Below are positions 27,372 through 35,728 of a DNA stretch of 64,000 nt, piece after piece. Source of the stretch: Streptomyces roseifaciens (lineage in GTDB: Bacteria > Actinomycetota > Actinomycetes > Streptomycetales > Streptomycetaceae); contig NZ_LNBE01000004.1 in the NCBI RefSeq assembly GCF_001445655.1, forward strand, positions 310,001-374,000, written 5' to 3'. The notes under the pieces were generated by a model. That model saw nothing but the letters and a program-made list of their open reading frames with translations, had not been told where the DNA came from and did not search any database. Position 1 is the first letter of the stretch. The number at the start of each line of letters is the position of its first letter. A program made the translations under genes and the position numbers.

Positions 27372-27395
27372 GCCGCCCGGAGCGCTCCGGGCGGC
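27372..27395 (-). terminator. Perfect palindromic hairpin downstream of permease 2
   Basis: GCCGCCCGGAGC followed directly by its complement; 12-bp arms, lying just beyond the stop of the second permease on the minus strand. Confidence 0.75.
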
Positions 27396-27400
27396 CGTGA

Positions 27401-28795
27401 TCAGCCCGCCCGGCGCAGCCGGAGCTCGCGCACCCCGGCCACCAGGAGCACGGCACCGGTCGCCGCGGCCGACCACATCAGCTGCGGCCGGGCCCCCTCG
27501 TCGGTCAGCATCAGCACCAGCACCCCGGCCATCCCGGCCAGAGCGACCCAGGTCAGATAGGGGAAGCACCACATCCGCAGGGCGAGCCGCTCGGGCATCT
27601 CCCGCTCGATCCGGCGCCGCAGCCGCAGCTGCGAGACGGCGATCAGACCCCAGACGAAGAGCAGGACCGCACCCACGGCATTGAGCAAGTACCGGAAGAT
27701 TGAATCCGGCCACTGGAGGTTGAGTATCACCGAGGCGAAACCGAACGCGACCGAGGCCAGCACGGCCCGGCGCGGCACGCCGCTGCCGGACACCTTCAGC
27801 AGCGCCTTGGGGGCCTCGTCGCGCTCGGCGAGCGAGAAGACCATCCGCGACGAGCCGTAGAGGTTGGCGTTCAGCGCCGACAGCAGCGCCACGAAGACCA
27901 CGATGTTCATGATCTGCCCGGCGGCCGGGATGCCGATGTGGTCGAGCACGGCCACGTACGGGCTCTTGCCCGGCTCCATGGACGACCACGGCAGCAGGGT
28001 GACGATGACGATCATCGAGCCCACGTAGAAGAAGAGGATGCGCCACACGGCGCTGCGCACCGCACGGCCGACGGCGCGCGCCGGGTCGTCGGACTCGGCG
28101 GCGGCGATCGTGAGGACCTCCAGGCCGCCGAAGGCGAAGACGACCGCGAGGACGCCGGAGACGACGCCGCTCACGCCGTTGGGCAGGAAGCCGCCCTGGC
28201 CGGTGAGGTTGGTGAAGCCCACCGCCTCGGTGTCCGGCAGCACGCCGAAGACCGCCAGCAGGCTCAGCGCCAGGAAGAGGACGATCGCGCCGACCTTGAG
28301 CGCGGCGAACCAGAACTCGAACTCGCCGAAGTTCTTCACGGCGGTGAGGTTGGCGGCCGTGAAGACCACCATGAAGATCAGCACCCAGGCCCACTGCGGG
28401 ACGCCCGGCACCCAGCCGTTGGCGATCTGGGCCGCGCCCGTGGCCTCCACGGCCAGCACGACCACCAGCAGGAACCAGTACAGCCAGCCGACGGTGAAGC
28501 CGGCCCAGCGGCCCAGCGCCCGCTCGGCGTGCACCGAGAAGGCGCCCGAGGCGGGCATGGCGGCGGACATCTCGCCGAGCATCCGCATCACCAGCATCGC
28601 GAGCGCACCCGCGATCAGGTAGGAGACGATGATGCCCGGACCCGCCACGGCGATTCCGGCGCCGGAGCCGACGAAGAGGCCGGCGCCGATGACGCCGCCC
28701 AGCCCGAGCATCGTCAGGTGCCGCTGCTTGAGCCCGGCCGACAGGGGTTCTTTCTCGGCCGCGAGGGAATCCGCGGCGGGGGGTGCGTCGTGCAT
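27401..28795 (-). CDS. APC-family amino acid permease, copy 2
   Basis: Twelve-helix amino-acid transporter, 464 residues from the ATG at 28795. An in-frame extension to 28900 adds a non-conserved stretch and is rejected. Core motifs (GLKQRHLTMLGLGGVIGAG, AVKNFGEFEFWFAALKVGAI, ALNANLYGSSRMVFSLAER) are shared with copies 1 and 3. Same strand as copy 1, 182 nt upstream of it, with a hairpin between, so probably separate transcription units. Confidence 0.9.
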   Translation of the reverse strand: MHDAPPAADSLAAEKEPLSAGLKQRHLTMLGLGGVIGAGLFVGSGAGIAVAGPGIIVSYLIAGALAMLVMRMLGEMSAAMPASGAFSVHAERALGRWAGFTVGWLYWFLLVVVLAVEATGAAQIANGWVPGVPQWAWVLIFMVVFTAANLTAVKNFGEFEFWFAALKVGAIVLFLALSLLAVFGVLPDTEAVGFTNLTGQGGFLPNGVSGVVSGVLAVVFAFGGLEVLTIAAAESDDPARAVGRAVRSAVWRILFFYVGSMIVIVTLLPWSSMEPGKSPYVAVLDHIGIPAAGQIMNIVVFVALLSALNANLYGSSRMVFSLAERDEAPKALLKVSGSGVPRRAVLASVAFGFASVILNLQWPDSIFRYLLNAVGAVLLFVWGLIAVSQLRLRRRIEREMPERLALRMWCFPYLTWVALAGMAGVLVLMLTDEGARPQLMWSAAATGAVLLVAGVRELRLRRAG

Positions 28796-29076
28796 GGGTT
28801 CGTACTCTCGGATCCGCGCGAAGGGCGCTGGCGATCTTCGCGCGGAGCGCAAAGGGGTATAGGTGACTCCACATTCTCCCGGTAATGCAGTCCGAGCCAA
28901 GCCTTACCGAGCTCCAGTGACAAGCATCACGCGATATTCCGCCCGCGCCGGGAACCACCCGGGGAAGTCTCCAAGCCGGAAGGCTCGCCTTTGTCATTGC
29001 CGCGCGATGTCCCTTCGAGTGCCCTCGGCTAACGTCACAAAGTCACTTGTCCCCACCACTTATCTGCGGAGTGAAG

Positions 29077-29739
29077 ATGGCCACCGCCGCTGCCTCTGTT
29101 CCCCGGACCGGTACGGTCCTCGCCGATCTGCTCCCCGCCTCCACCGCAGGGCGCGCCCGCGTGCGCGATGCGGCCCTGATCCTGGGCGGAGCCGCCCTCA
29201 CCGGCCTCGCGGCGCAGATCGCCGTCCCCGTCCCCGGCTCCCCGGTCCCCGTCAGCGGCCAGACCTTCGCGGTCCTGCTGGTCGGCACCGCCCTCGGTGC
29301 CCGCCGCGGCTTCCTCTCCCTCGCCCTGTACGCCGTCGCGGGCGTCGCGGGCATGCCGTGGTTCGCCGAGGCCAAGTCCGGCGCCGCCTTCCCGTCCTTC
29401 GGCTACGTCCTCGGCATGCTGCTCGCCGCGACCGTCGTCGGCGCCCTGGCCCGCCGCGGCGCCGACCGCTCGGTCCTGCGCACCGCCGGCACGATGGCGC
29501 TCGGCTCCGCGATCGTCTACGCGGTCGGCGTGCCGTACCTGGCCCTCGCCACGAACATGCCCTTCGCCGACGCCGTCGCGGTTTTTGATTTTGTTGAGGC
29601 TAGCGCCCGGCGTTCGCGCGGTGGCGGCGGTCCAGGACCAGGCCCAGCGCCACGACGATCACACCCACCAGCACGGAGGCGAGCACCGTCTGCCGGTTGT
29701 CACCACCGGTGTAGAGCATGTAGCCCAGCACGAAGGTGA
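29077..29739 (+). pseudogene. bioY: BioY biotin transporter substrate-binding protein, C-terminus replaced
   Basis: BioY is the biotin-binding membrane subunit of the ECF importer, normally about 190-200 residues with six helices. Here residues 1 to about 169 are typical (PVPGSPVPVSGQTFAVLLVG, GARRGFLSLALYAVAGVAG, YLALATNMPFADAVA), then the frame runs through AT-rich GTTTTTGATTTTGTTGAGG at 29581 into sequence antisense to the next permease and ends at 29739 with an Arg/Gly/Pro-rich tail. The last helix is lost. ATG at 29077 has GGAG upstream. Likely non-functional or impaired; an assembly error at the junction is the alternative. Confidence 0.75.
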
Positions 29740-31042
29740 TCATGCCGATGGTGGCCCACGTCAGGTACGGGAAGAGCCACATCTTCACCGTGAGCTTCTC
29801 CGGCATCTCGCGCAGGATGATGCCGCGCATCTTCAGCTGGGTGAAGCAGATCACCAGCCAGACGAAGAGGGCGACGGCACCCGAGGCGTTCAGCAGGAAC
29901 TTGAAGACGGTGTCCGGCCAGACGTAGTTGAAGATCACCGACACGAAGCCGAAGACGACCGAGGCGAGGATGGCGACCTGCGGCACGCCCCGCTTGTTGA
30001 CCGTGGCGAAGGACTTCGGCGCGTCGCCGCGCTGGCCGAGGGAGAAGGCCATGCGGGAGGCGGTGTAGAGGCCGGAGTTCAGGCAGGACAGAACGGCCGT
30101 CAGGACGATGACGTTCATGATCTGGCCGGCGTGCGGGATGCCGATCGAGTCGAGCGCCGCGACGTAGCTGCCCTTGTCCGCGATCTCCTTGCTGTCCCAC
30201 GGGAGCAGGCTGACCACGACGAAGATCGAGCCGAGGTAGAAGACGGCGATGCGCCAGATGACGCTGTTGGTGGCCTGGCGGACCGCGCGCTGCGGGTCCT
30301 CGGACTCACCGGCGGCGAGCGTGACGATCTCGCTGCCCATGAAGGAGAAGACGACCATCAGCACACCGGTGAGGATGGCGCCCGCTCCGTTGGGCAGGAA
30401 CCCGCCGTGTGCGGTGAGGTTGTCCAGACCCGCGCCCGGGTTGTCCGAGCCCGGCAGCACGCCGAAGACGGCCAGCATGCCGATGACCACGAACGCGGCG
30501 ATCGCGACGACCTTGATGCCGGCGAACCAGAACTCGAACTCGCCGTACGAGCTGACCGAGGCGAGGTTGGTCGCCGTCAGCACGATCATGACGATCAGGG
30601 CCCAGGCCCACTGCGGGACGGACGGTATCCAGCCGTTGAGGATGGCGGCGCCGGCGGTCGCCTCGACCGCCAGCACGACGACCCAGAAGAACCAGTACAG
30701 CCAGCCGATGGAGAAACCGGCCCAGCGGCCGAGCGCCCGGTCCGCGTAGGCGGAGAACGAGCCGGAGGTCGGGTTGGCCGCGGCCATCTCGCCGAGCATC
30801 CGCATCACGAAGACGACGAGCGTGCCGACGAGGGCGTAGGAGATGAGAATGCCGGGGCCGGCGGCGGCGATGCCGGAGGCGGAACCCACGAAGAGGCCCG
30901 CACCGATCACACCGCCAATGGCGATCATGGACAGGTGGCGGTTCTTGAGTCCGGCCTTGAGGCCTTCCCCGCCCGCCGCCGGGGCGTTGCCGGGATCGCC
31001 GGTCGTCGACCCCTTCGTCATGGTCGGCGGTGTCGCGCTCAT
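29600..31042 (-). CDS. APC-family amino acid permease, copy 3
   Basis: Twelve-helix amino-acid transporter, 480 residues, ATG at 31042 with GAAGGA 8 nt upstream. It shares GLKNRHLSMIAIGGVIGAG and the family's FGEFEFWFA-type motif (YGEFEFWFAGIKVVAI) with copies 1 and 2. Its last 140 bp overlap, on the other strand, the abnormal tail of bioY. The unusually T-rich stretch right after its stop (29581-29599) is where a terminator would be expected but no hairpin is seen. Confidence 0.9.
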   Translation of the reverse strand: MSATPPTMTKGSTTGDPGNAPAAGGEGLKAGLKNRHLSMIAIGGVIGAGLFVGSASGIAAAGPGILISYALVGTLVVFVMRMLGEMAAANPTSGSFSAYADRALGRWAGFSIGWLYWFFWVVVLAVEATAGAAILNGWIPSVPQWAWALIVMIVLTATNLASVSSYGEFEFWFAGIKVVAIAAFVVIGMLAVFGVLPGSDNPGAGLDNLTAHGGFLPNGAGAILTGVLMVVFSFMGSEIVTLAAGESEDPQRAVRQATNSVIWRIAVFYLGSIFVVVSLLPWDSKEIADKGSYVAALDSIGIPHAGQIMNVIVLTAVLSCLNSGLYTASRMAFSLGQRGDAPKSFATVNKRGVPQVAILASVVFGFVSVIFNYVWPDTVFKFLLNASGAVALFVWLVICFTQLKMRGIILREMPEKLTVKMWLFPYLTWATIGMITFVLGYMLYTGGDNRQTVLASVLVGVIVVALGLVLDRRHRANAGR

Positions 31043-31196
31043 ATGCACGTTCCTTCGGGTTGTTCCTTTGGTTCTCGGGTTACGAGCCACCGCATTAGAA
31101 CTTTTCGAAGGTGTCTTTAGGAAGACCCGAATCCATTTCGTTGTGTTCACTCAGAGTTACGACGACCTGCTGGCCGATCACGGTCCCCGTTCGTGC

Positions 31197-31202
31197 CACA
31201 CT
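31197..31202 (+). promoter_or_regulatory. Possible -10 element of leaderless rpiB
   Basis: CACACT ends 7 nt before the rpiB ATG with no ribosome-binding site between, the same geometry as valS and folC. The hexamer is a poorer match (first base C). Confidence 0.35.
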
Positions 31203-31209
31203 CGGACGC

Positions 31210-31698
31210 ATGCGCGTGTACCTCGGCTCCGACCATGCCGGCTACGAACTCAAGAACCACCTCGTCGAGTGGCTCAAGGCCCACGGCCACGAGCCCGTCG
31301 ACTGCGGTCCCCACATCTACGACGCCCAGGACGACTACCCGCCGTTCTGCCTCCGCGCCGCGGAGAGGACCGCCGCCGACGCCGACAGCCTCGGCATCGT
31401 GATCGGCGGCTCCGGCAACGGCGAGCAGATCGCCGCGAACAAGGTCAAGGGCGTCCGGGCCGCCCTCGCCTGGAGCGAGCAGACGGCCGCCCTCGGCCGC
31501 GAGCACAACAACGCCAACGTGATCAGCATCGGCGGCCGGATGCACACCGAGGAGGAGGCGACGAAGTTCGTCGAGATCTTCCTGGCCACGCCGTACTCCG
31601 GTGAGGAGCGCCACACCCGCCGCATCGAGATGCTGGCGCGCTACGAGGAGACGGGCGAGCTGCCCGCGATCCCGGCGCACCACCCGCAGCAGGGCTGA
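31210..31698 (+). CDS. rpiB: Ribose-5-phosphate isomerase B
   Basis: Interconverts ribose 5-phosphate and ribulose 5-phosphate in the pentose phosphate pathway. 162 residues. Begins MRVYLGSDHAGYELK; the active site GGSGNGEQIAANKV has Glu72, the residue used in place of the enteric cysteine by the actinobacterial form (as in M. tuberculosis RpiB). ATG start lacks a ribosome-binding site and may be leaderless. Confidence 0.93.
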   Translation: MRVYLGSDHAGYELKNHLVEWLKAHGHEPVDCGPHIYDAQDDYPPFCLRAAERTAADADSLGIVIGGSGNGEQIAANKVKGVRAALAWSEQTAALGREHNNANVISIGGRMHTEEEATKFVEIFLATPYSGEERHTRRIEMLARYEETGELPAIPAHHPQQG

Positions 31699-31732
31699 CC
31701 TCCCGTCCCGGTCGCCGGGCAGGCGGGAGATC

Positions 31733-31830
31733 CAGCCTGTCCGGCGCTTGAGGAAGCCGCGCGCAGCGCGGTCCGGGGCCCGGGGCGGAGCCCCGGTTCG
31801 GGAAGGGGCGGGCAGGGGAGAAGCCGCCGG
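31733..31830. repeat. Streptomyces intergenic repeat element
   Basis: Contains CAGCCTGTCCGGCGCTTGAGG followed by CGCGCGCAGCGCG and GGGCCCGGGGCGGAGCCCC palindromes and GGTTCGGGAAGGGGCGGG. The same blocks recur near 54.87 kb and, in part, near 1.56 kb. It may act as a transcription end between rpiB and nei. Confidence 0.65.
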
Positions 31831-31865
31831 CCGCCCGCAGACGGAAGCACACAGGAGACACCGCC

Positions 31866-32675
31866 ATGCCCGAAGGGCATACGATCCACCGCCTCGCGGC
31901 CGACCATCGTGACCTCTTCGCGGAGCGCCCCGTCCGGGTGACCAGCCCCCAGGGCAAGTTCTCCGACGGCGCGGCCCTCGTCGACGGCCGCCCCCTGGAG
32001 ACCGCCGAGGCCCACGGCAAGCACCTCTTCCTCGGCTTCGGCGGCGGCGACTGGATCCACATCCACCTCGGTCTCTTCGGCAAGTACGCCTTCGGGACGG
32101 GGCACGCCCCGCCCCCCACCGACACGGTGCGCCTGCGCCTGGCGAACCCCGAGGGCCACGCGGACCTCCGCGGCCCCACCACCTGCGCCCTGATCACCGA
32201 CGCCGAGAAGCAGGCGATACACGACCGCCTCGGCCCGGACCCGCTGCGTCCCGAGGACGACGGCGAGGCGGCCTGGCACCGCATCTCGCGCAGCCGCACC
32301 AGCGTCGCCGCCCTCCTCATGGACCAGAAGGTCATCGCGGGCGTCGGCAACGTCTACCGCGCCGAGGTCCTCTTCCGGCACGGAATCGACCCGTACCGGC
32401 TCGGCCGTGATCTGACCCGTTCCGAATGGGAAGGGATCTGGTCGGATCTGGTCGAGCTGATGCGCGAGGGCGTGCGCAACAACAGGATCGACACCGTGCG
32501 GCCCGAGCACACCCCGGAGGCCATGGGCCGCCCGCCGCGCGTCGACGACCACGGCGGCGAGGTCTACGTCTACCGCCGCGCCCGGATGGCCTGCCACATC
32601 TGCGGCGGCGAGATCCGCACCGCCGGTCTCGCCGCCCGCAATCTCTTCTGGTGCCCGGGCTGCCAGCAGCGCTGA
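31866..32675 (+). CDS. Fpg/Nei-family DNA glycosylase/AP lyase
   Basis: Base-excision repair enzyme removing oxidised bases, 269 residues. N-terminal MPEGHTIHRLA places the catalytic Pro2 and Glu3 and marks the Nei-type (endonuclease VIII-like) branch. A helix-two-turn-helix region (MDQKVIAGVGNVYRAEVLF) and a C-terminal zinc finger with CHICGG and CPGCQQ complete the fold. ATG start with CAGGAGA upstream. Directly follows rpiB at 167 nt, as in the Streptomyces core. Confidence 0.92.
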   Translation: MPEGHTIHRLAADHRDLFAERPVRVTSPQGKFSDGAALVDGRPLETAEAHGKHLFLGFGGGDWIHIHLGLFGKYAFGTGHAPPPTDTVRLRLANPEGHADLRGPTTCALITDAEKQAIHDRLGPDPLRPEDDGEAAWHRISRSRTSVAALLMDQKVIAGVGNVYRAEVLFRHGIDPYRLGRDLTRSEWEGIWSDLVELMREGVRNNRIDTVRPEHTPEAMGRPPRVDDHGGEVYVYRRARMACHICGGEIRTAGLAARNLFWCPGCQQR

Positions 32676-32721
32676 CAGCCCGTCAGCAGGATCCCGGTAC
32701 CGCGGTGCCGTGGTTCCGCGG

Positions 32722-33951
32722 TCAGAAGCCGTGCGGCAGCCACGGCGCCACATCGCTGCCGAAGGCCGCCGCCGCCTCCTCCAGCGCACCCTCGCGCAGC
32801 TCCCGCACCCGGCCGGCCCCCGCCAGCGCGGCGAGCGACACCCCGCCGAGATAGGCCGACCCCAGCTCCCGTACGGACAGGGCCAGGTCGGCCGCGTCCT
32901 CGGTGCGCTCGCAGGACGCGCCCTTCGCATCGCCGGTCAGCCGCCACCGCCCCGCGTTCCAGGGGCAGAAGTCGTCGGCCACCTCCAGCACGACGTCCAC
33001 CGGGCTCCGGTAGGTCCGCGCGGTGAGCGCGCTCCCCACCTCGACCAGCCGCACGTGCAGCGAGTCCTTGACCCGGGGCTCGCACCGCCGGATGTCGCTG
33101 ACGAGATGCAGCAGCGGGTCGTCCACGGGCCGGTTGTGGGCGGTCACGAGCGACGTCAGGTCGATCTCCGTCAGATAGCGCCACAGGGCGGCGTACGCGG
33201 CCGGGGTCAGCGCCTCCACGTCGCGCAGGAGCACCGTCCCGCCCGGGCCCGACTCGGCCCACAGCGGCCGGACCGCGTACCGCGCGTACCCCACCGTCCG
33301 CCCGCCCTCCTCGGCGAGCACGCACTGCAGCGGCGACGCGCCCTCGCGCCCGTCCGCCGGGTCCAGCAGCGGCACGGCCTCCCAGCCCGGCTGCCGCGCG
33401 AGCATGCCCGGGCGGGCGGCTACCCGGCGTGCGTAGACCGCCTCGCAGGCGTCGCGCGCTTCATCGGGCTTCGACAAGCGCAGCCGCACCCCGTCCGTGC
33501 CCTCCGGGGCGGACACGCGCACGCGGGTCGTATCGATACGGACGCTCAGGGAGTGGGTCGCGATGCCGTAGCCGAACCGCCCGTAGATGTCCGGCTCGGA
33601 AGCCGTCAGGACGGCCAGGGGTTCGCCCCAGGCCCGCAGGTCGTCCAGCTGCCGCCGCATCATCTGCCGCAACACGCCGCGCCTCCGGTGCGTCGGCCGC
33701 ACGCTCACCATCGTCACCCCGGCCGCGGGCACCGGGGCGCCCCCGGGAACCGTGATCCGCAGGGCGAACGCCCCGGTCGTACCCACCGCCTCCGCGCCGT
33801 CCCAGACCCCGACCGAACGGTCGAGGCCGGCCAGTTCACGCCACAGGGCGGCCTCCTCGGGGGCCTCGGGGACCCCGCCGAACCCCAGCTCCACCGCGGT
33901 GTACCAGGCGTCGAACTCAGCACCGCGAAGGACTCGCAACTCCGTCGTCAT
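32722..33951 (-). CDS. Eis-like GNAT N-acetyltransferase
   Basis: A 409-residue acetyltransferase of the Eis (enhanced intracellular survival) family: two fused GNAT domains plus an SCP2-like C-terminal domain. The acetyl-CoA loop is VRPTHRRRGVLRQMM (84-98). Tyr123 in DIYGRFGYG matches the catalytic tyrosine, and the chain ends in Phe, whose carboxylate is the general base in the mycobacterial enzyme. Family members acetylate amines, including aminoglycosides, but the substrate here is unknown. The gene is convergent with nei. Confidence 0.88.
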   Translation of the reverse strand: MTTELRVLRGAEFDAWYTAVELGFGGVPEAPEEAALWRELAGLDRSVGVWDGAEAVGTTGAFALRITVPGGAPVPAAGVTMVSVRPTHRRRGVLRQMMRRQLDDLRAWGEPLAVLTASEPDIYGRFGYGIATHSLSVRIDTTRVRVSAPEGTDGVRLRLSKPDEARDACEAVYARRVAARPGMLARQPGWEAVPLLDPADGREGASPLQCVLAEEGGRTVGYARYAVRPLWAESGPGGTVLLRDVEALTPAAYAALWRYLTEIDLTSLVTAHNRPVDDPLLHLVSDIRRCEPRVKDSLHVRLVEVGSALTARTYRSPVDVVLEVADDFCPWNAGRWRLTGDAKGASCERTEDAADLALSVRELGSAYLGGVSLAALAGAGRVRELREGALEEAAAAFGSDVAPWLPHGF

Positions 33952-34098
33952 ACCCCATGCCTAGCAGCGACCCGGCCCTCCGGGCGAAGGAATTTCGCAT
34001 ATGGGGCCGACCCCGCCGCACGGGACGTACCGTGCGCGGCCGTGTCGGCGCGGCGTGAGTCGACGCACCGCCGAATGGGTGGATAAGGTCACGATGCA

Positions 34099-35238
34099 AT
34101 GACTGGCGGTGCGGAGACCCCGACGGCCCGGATGCGCAAGGCATGGCACCGGGCCCGTACAAGCGTGCGCAAAGCCGGGGTCGACTACTTCCGCGGCGAC
34201 GGATCCGACTGGATCGCCCTCGCGGCCCTGCTGCTCACGATCCCCGCCCTCGCCCTGACCACCATCGCGCTGCCCGCCTGGTGCGTGCCCACCGCCCTCG
34301 TCCTGCCGATCGTCGCCGGCGGGCTGCTGCTGCGCCCCGCCAGCCTGCTCGCGCTGTACGCGGCCTCGGCCGTGGCCCTCATCGCCGAGGCCGCCGTGCT
34401 CAACCCCGACGCCTCCGGCGACGGCGTCCGCGTCACGCCCGGCACGATCCTCGTCGTCGCCGCCGTCGGCCTCCTCGGGCTGCTCATCGCCCAGTTCCGC
34501 AGCCGCGTCGGCGTGCCCTGGCGGCGCGGCGGCACCATGCTCTTCGACCTGCGCGAACGCATCCGCGTCCAGAGCAAGCTGCCCAAGCTGCCGCGCGGCT
34601 GGCACCGGGAGATGGCGCTGCGCCCGGCCGGCGGCCAGTCCTTCTCCGGCGACTTCGTCGTCGCCGCCCGGACGAACGGCGGCCGCACCCTGGAGGTCGT
34701 CCTGACGGACGTCTCCGGCAAGGGCATGGACGCCGCCTCCCGCGCGCTCCTGCTCTCCGGCGCCTTCGGCGGCCTCCTCGGCTCCCTGCCGCCCCACGCC
34801 TTCCTGCCCGCCGCCAACGGCTACCTGCTCCGCCAGGACTGGGACGAGGGCTTCGCGACCTCCGTGCACCTCGTCCTCGACCTCGACAGCGGCGACTACG
34901 AGATGTTCTCCGCGGGCCACCTGCCCGGCCTCCAGCTCTGCGCCGGCACCGGCCGCTGGGAGGAGAAGGCCGCGGAGGGGCCGCTGCTCGGCGTGTACGA
35001 CGGCGCCCAGTTCGACCCGATAAAGGGCACCCTGCAGCCCGGCGACGTCCTCATGCTCTTCACCGACGGACTGGTCGAGACCTCCGAGCGGGACCTCACC
35101 GAAGGCATGGACCGCCTCACCGGCGAGGCCGACCGCTACGTCTCCGCCGGCTTCCAGGGCGCGGCCTGGCACCTGATCGAGGCCGTCGCGAAGGACGTCA
35201 ACGACGACCGGGCCCTGCTGCTGATCTGCCGGCACTGA
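34099..35238 (+). CDS. Membrane-anchored PP2C/SpoIIE-type serine/threonine phosphatase
   Basis: A 379-residue signalling phosphatase. Residues about 38-130 hold three or four membrane helices; the rest is a cytoplasmic PPM/SpoIIE domain with metal motifs SGDFVV, DVSGKGMDAA, SAGHLPG and FTDGLVE, and DDRALLLI at the end. Such proteins dephosphorylate anti-sigma-factor antagonists. No anti-sigma or antagonist gene is adjacent. Start ATG with a weak AAGG site. A small HD hydrolase follows by 22 nt, suggesting an operon. Confidence 0.85.
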   Translation: MTGGAETPTARMRKAWHRARTSVRKAGVDYFRGDGSDWIALAALLLTIPALALTTIALPAWCVPTALVLPIVAGGLLLRPASLLALYAASAVALIAEAAVLNPDASGDGVRVTPGTILVVAAVGLLGLLIAQFRSRVGVPWRRGGTMLFDLRERIRVQSKLPKLPRGWHREMALRPAGGQSFSGDFVVAARTNGGRTLEVVLTDVSGKGMDAASRALLLSGAFGGLLGSLPPHAFLPAANGYLLRQDWDEGFATSVHLVLDLDSGDYEMFSAGHLPGLQLCAGTGRWEEKAAEGPLLGVYDGAQFDPIKGTLQPGDVLMLFTDGLVETSERDLTEGMDRLTGEADRYVSAGFQGAAWHLIEAVAKDVNDDRALLLICRH

Positions 35239-35260
35239 CCCGCAACCACGGAGGACCCGC

Positions 35261-35707
35261 ATGACCGCTCTCGACCTCGCCGCCGTGGAGGCGCTCGCGC
35301 GGCGCGCGCACGCCGCCCAGACCGACAAGGCCGGCCGCCCGTACACCGAGCACCTGGCCGCCGTAGCCGAGGGCGTACGGCGGCGCGGCGGCAGCGACGA
35401 GCAGATGGCCGCGGCCTGGCTGCACGACGCCGTCGAGGACGGCGCGGTGAGCGAGGAGTGGCTGGAGGCCTCGGAGCTGCCCCGGCCGGTCAAGGACATG
35501 GTCCTGGCGGTCACGAAGCGCCCGGGCGAGGCCCCGGAGGACTACGCGGCCCGCATCCTGGCCACGCCGGGAGCCCTCCTGGTCAAGGAATCGGACCTGG
35601 CGCACAACTCCGACCCGGAGCGGGCGAAGGAACTGGACGAGGCGACGCGGGGTCGCCTGGCGGCGAAGTACGCGCGGATGCGGCGGCTGCTGGGCATCGA
35701 GGCGTAG
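35261..35707 (+). CDS. Small HD-domain phosphohydrolase, RSH/MESH1-like
   Basis: A 148-residue protein with the single-domain layout of small alarmone hydrolases: AHAAQTDKAGRPYTEHLAAVA (compare the AH..Q...G.PY..H..AVA motif of Rel/SpoT), WLHDAVEDG (HDxxED), and KESDLAHNSDPER (the K.aD..hN motif). The metal ligands of a (p)ppGpp-hydrolase fold are therefore all present, with no synthetase domain. Lies 22 nt after a membrane PP2C phosphatase, with GGAGGA before its ATG. Confidence 0.75.
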   Translation: MTALDLAAVEALARRAHAAQTDKAGRPYTEHLAAVAEGVRRRGGSDEQMAAAWLHDAVEDGAVSEEWLEASELPRPVKDMVLAVTKRPGEAPEDYAARILATPGALLVKESDLAHNSDPERAKELDEATRGRLAAKYARMRRLLGIEA

Positions 35708-35728
35708 GGACGCGGCCGGTCCGTAGGC

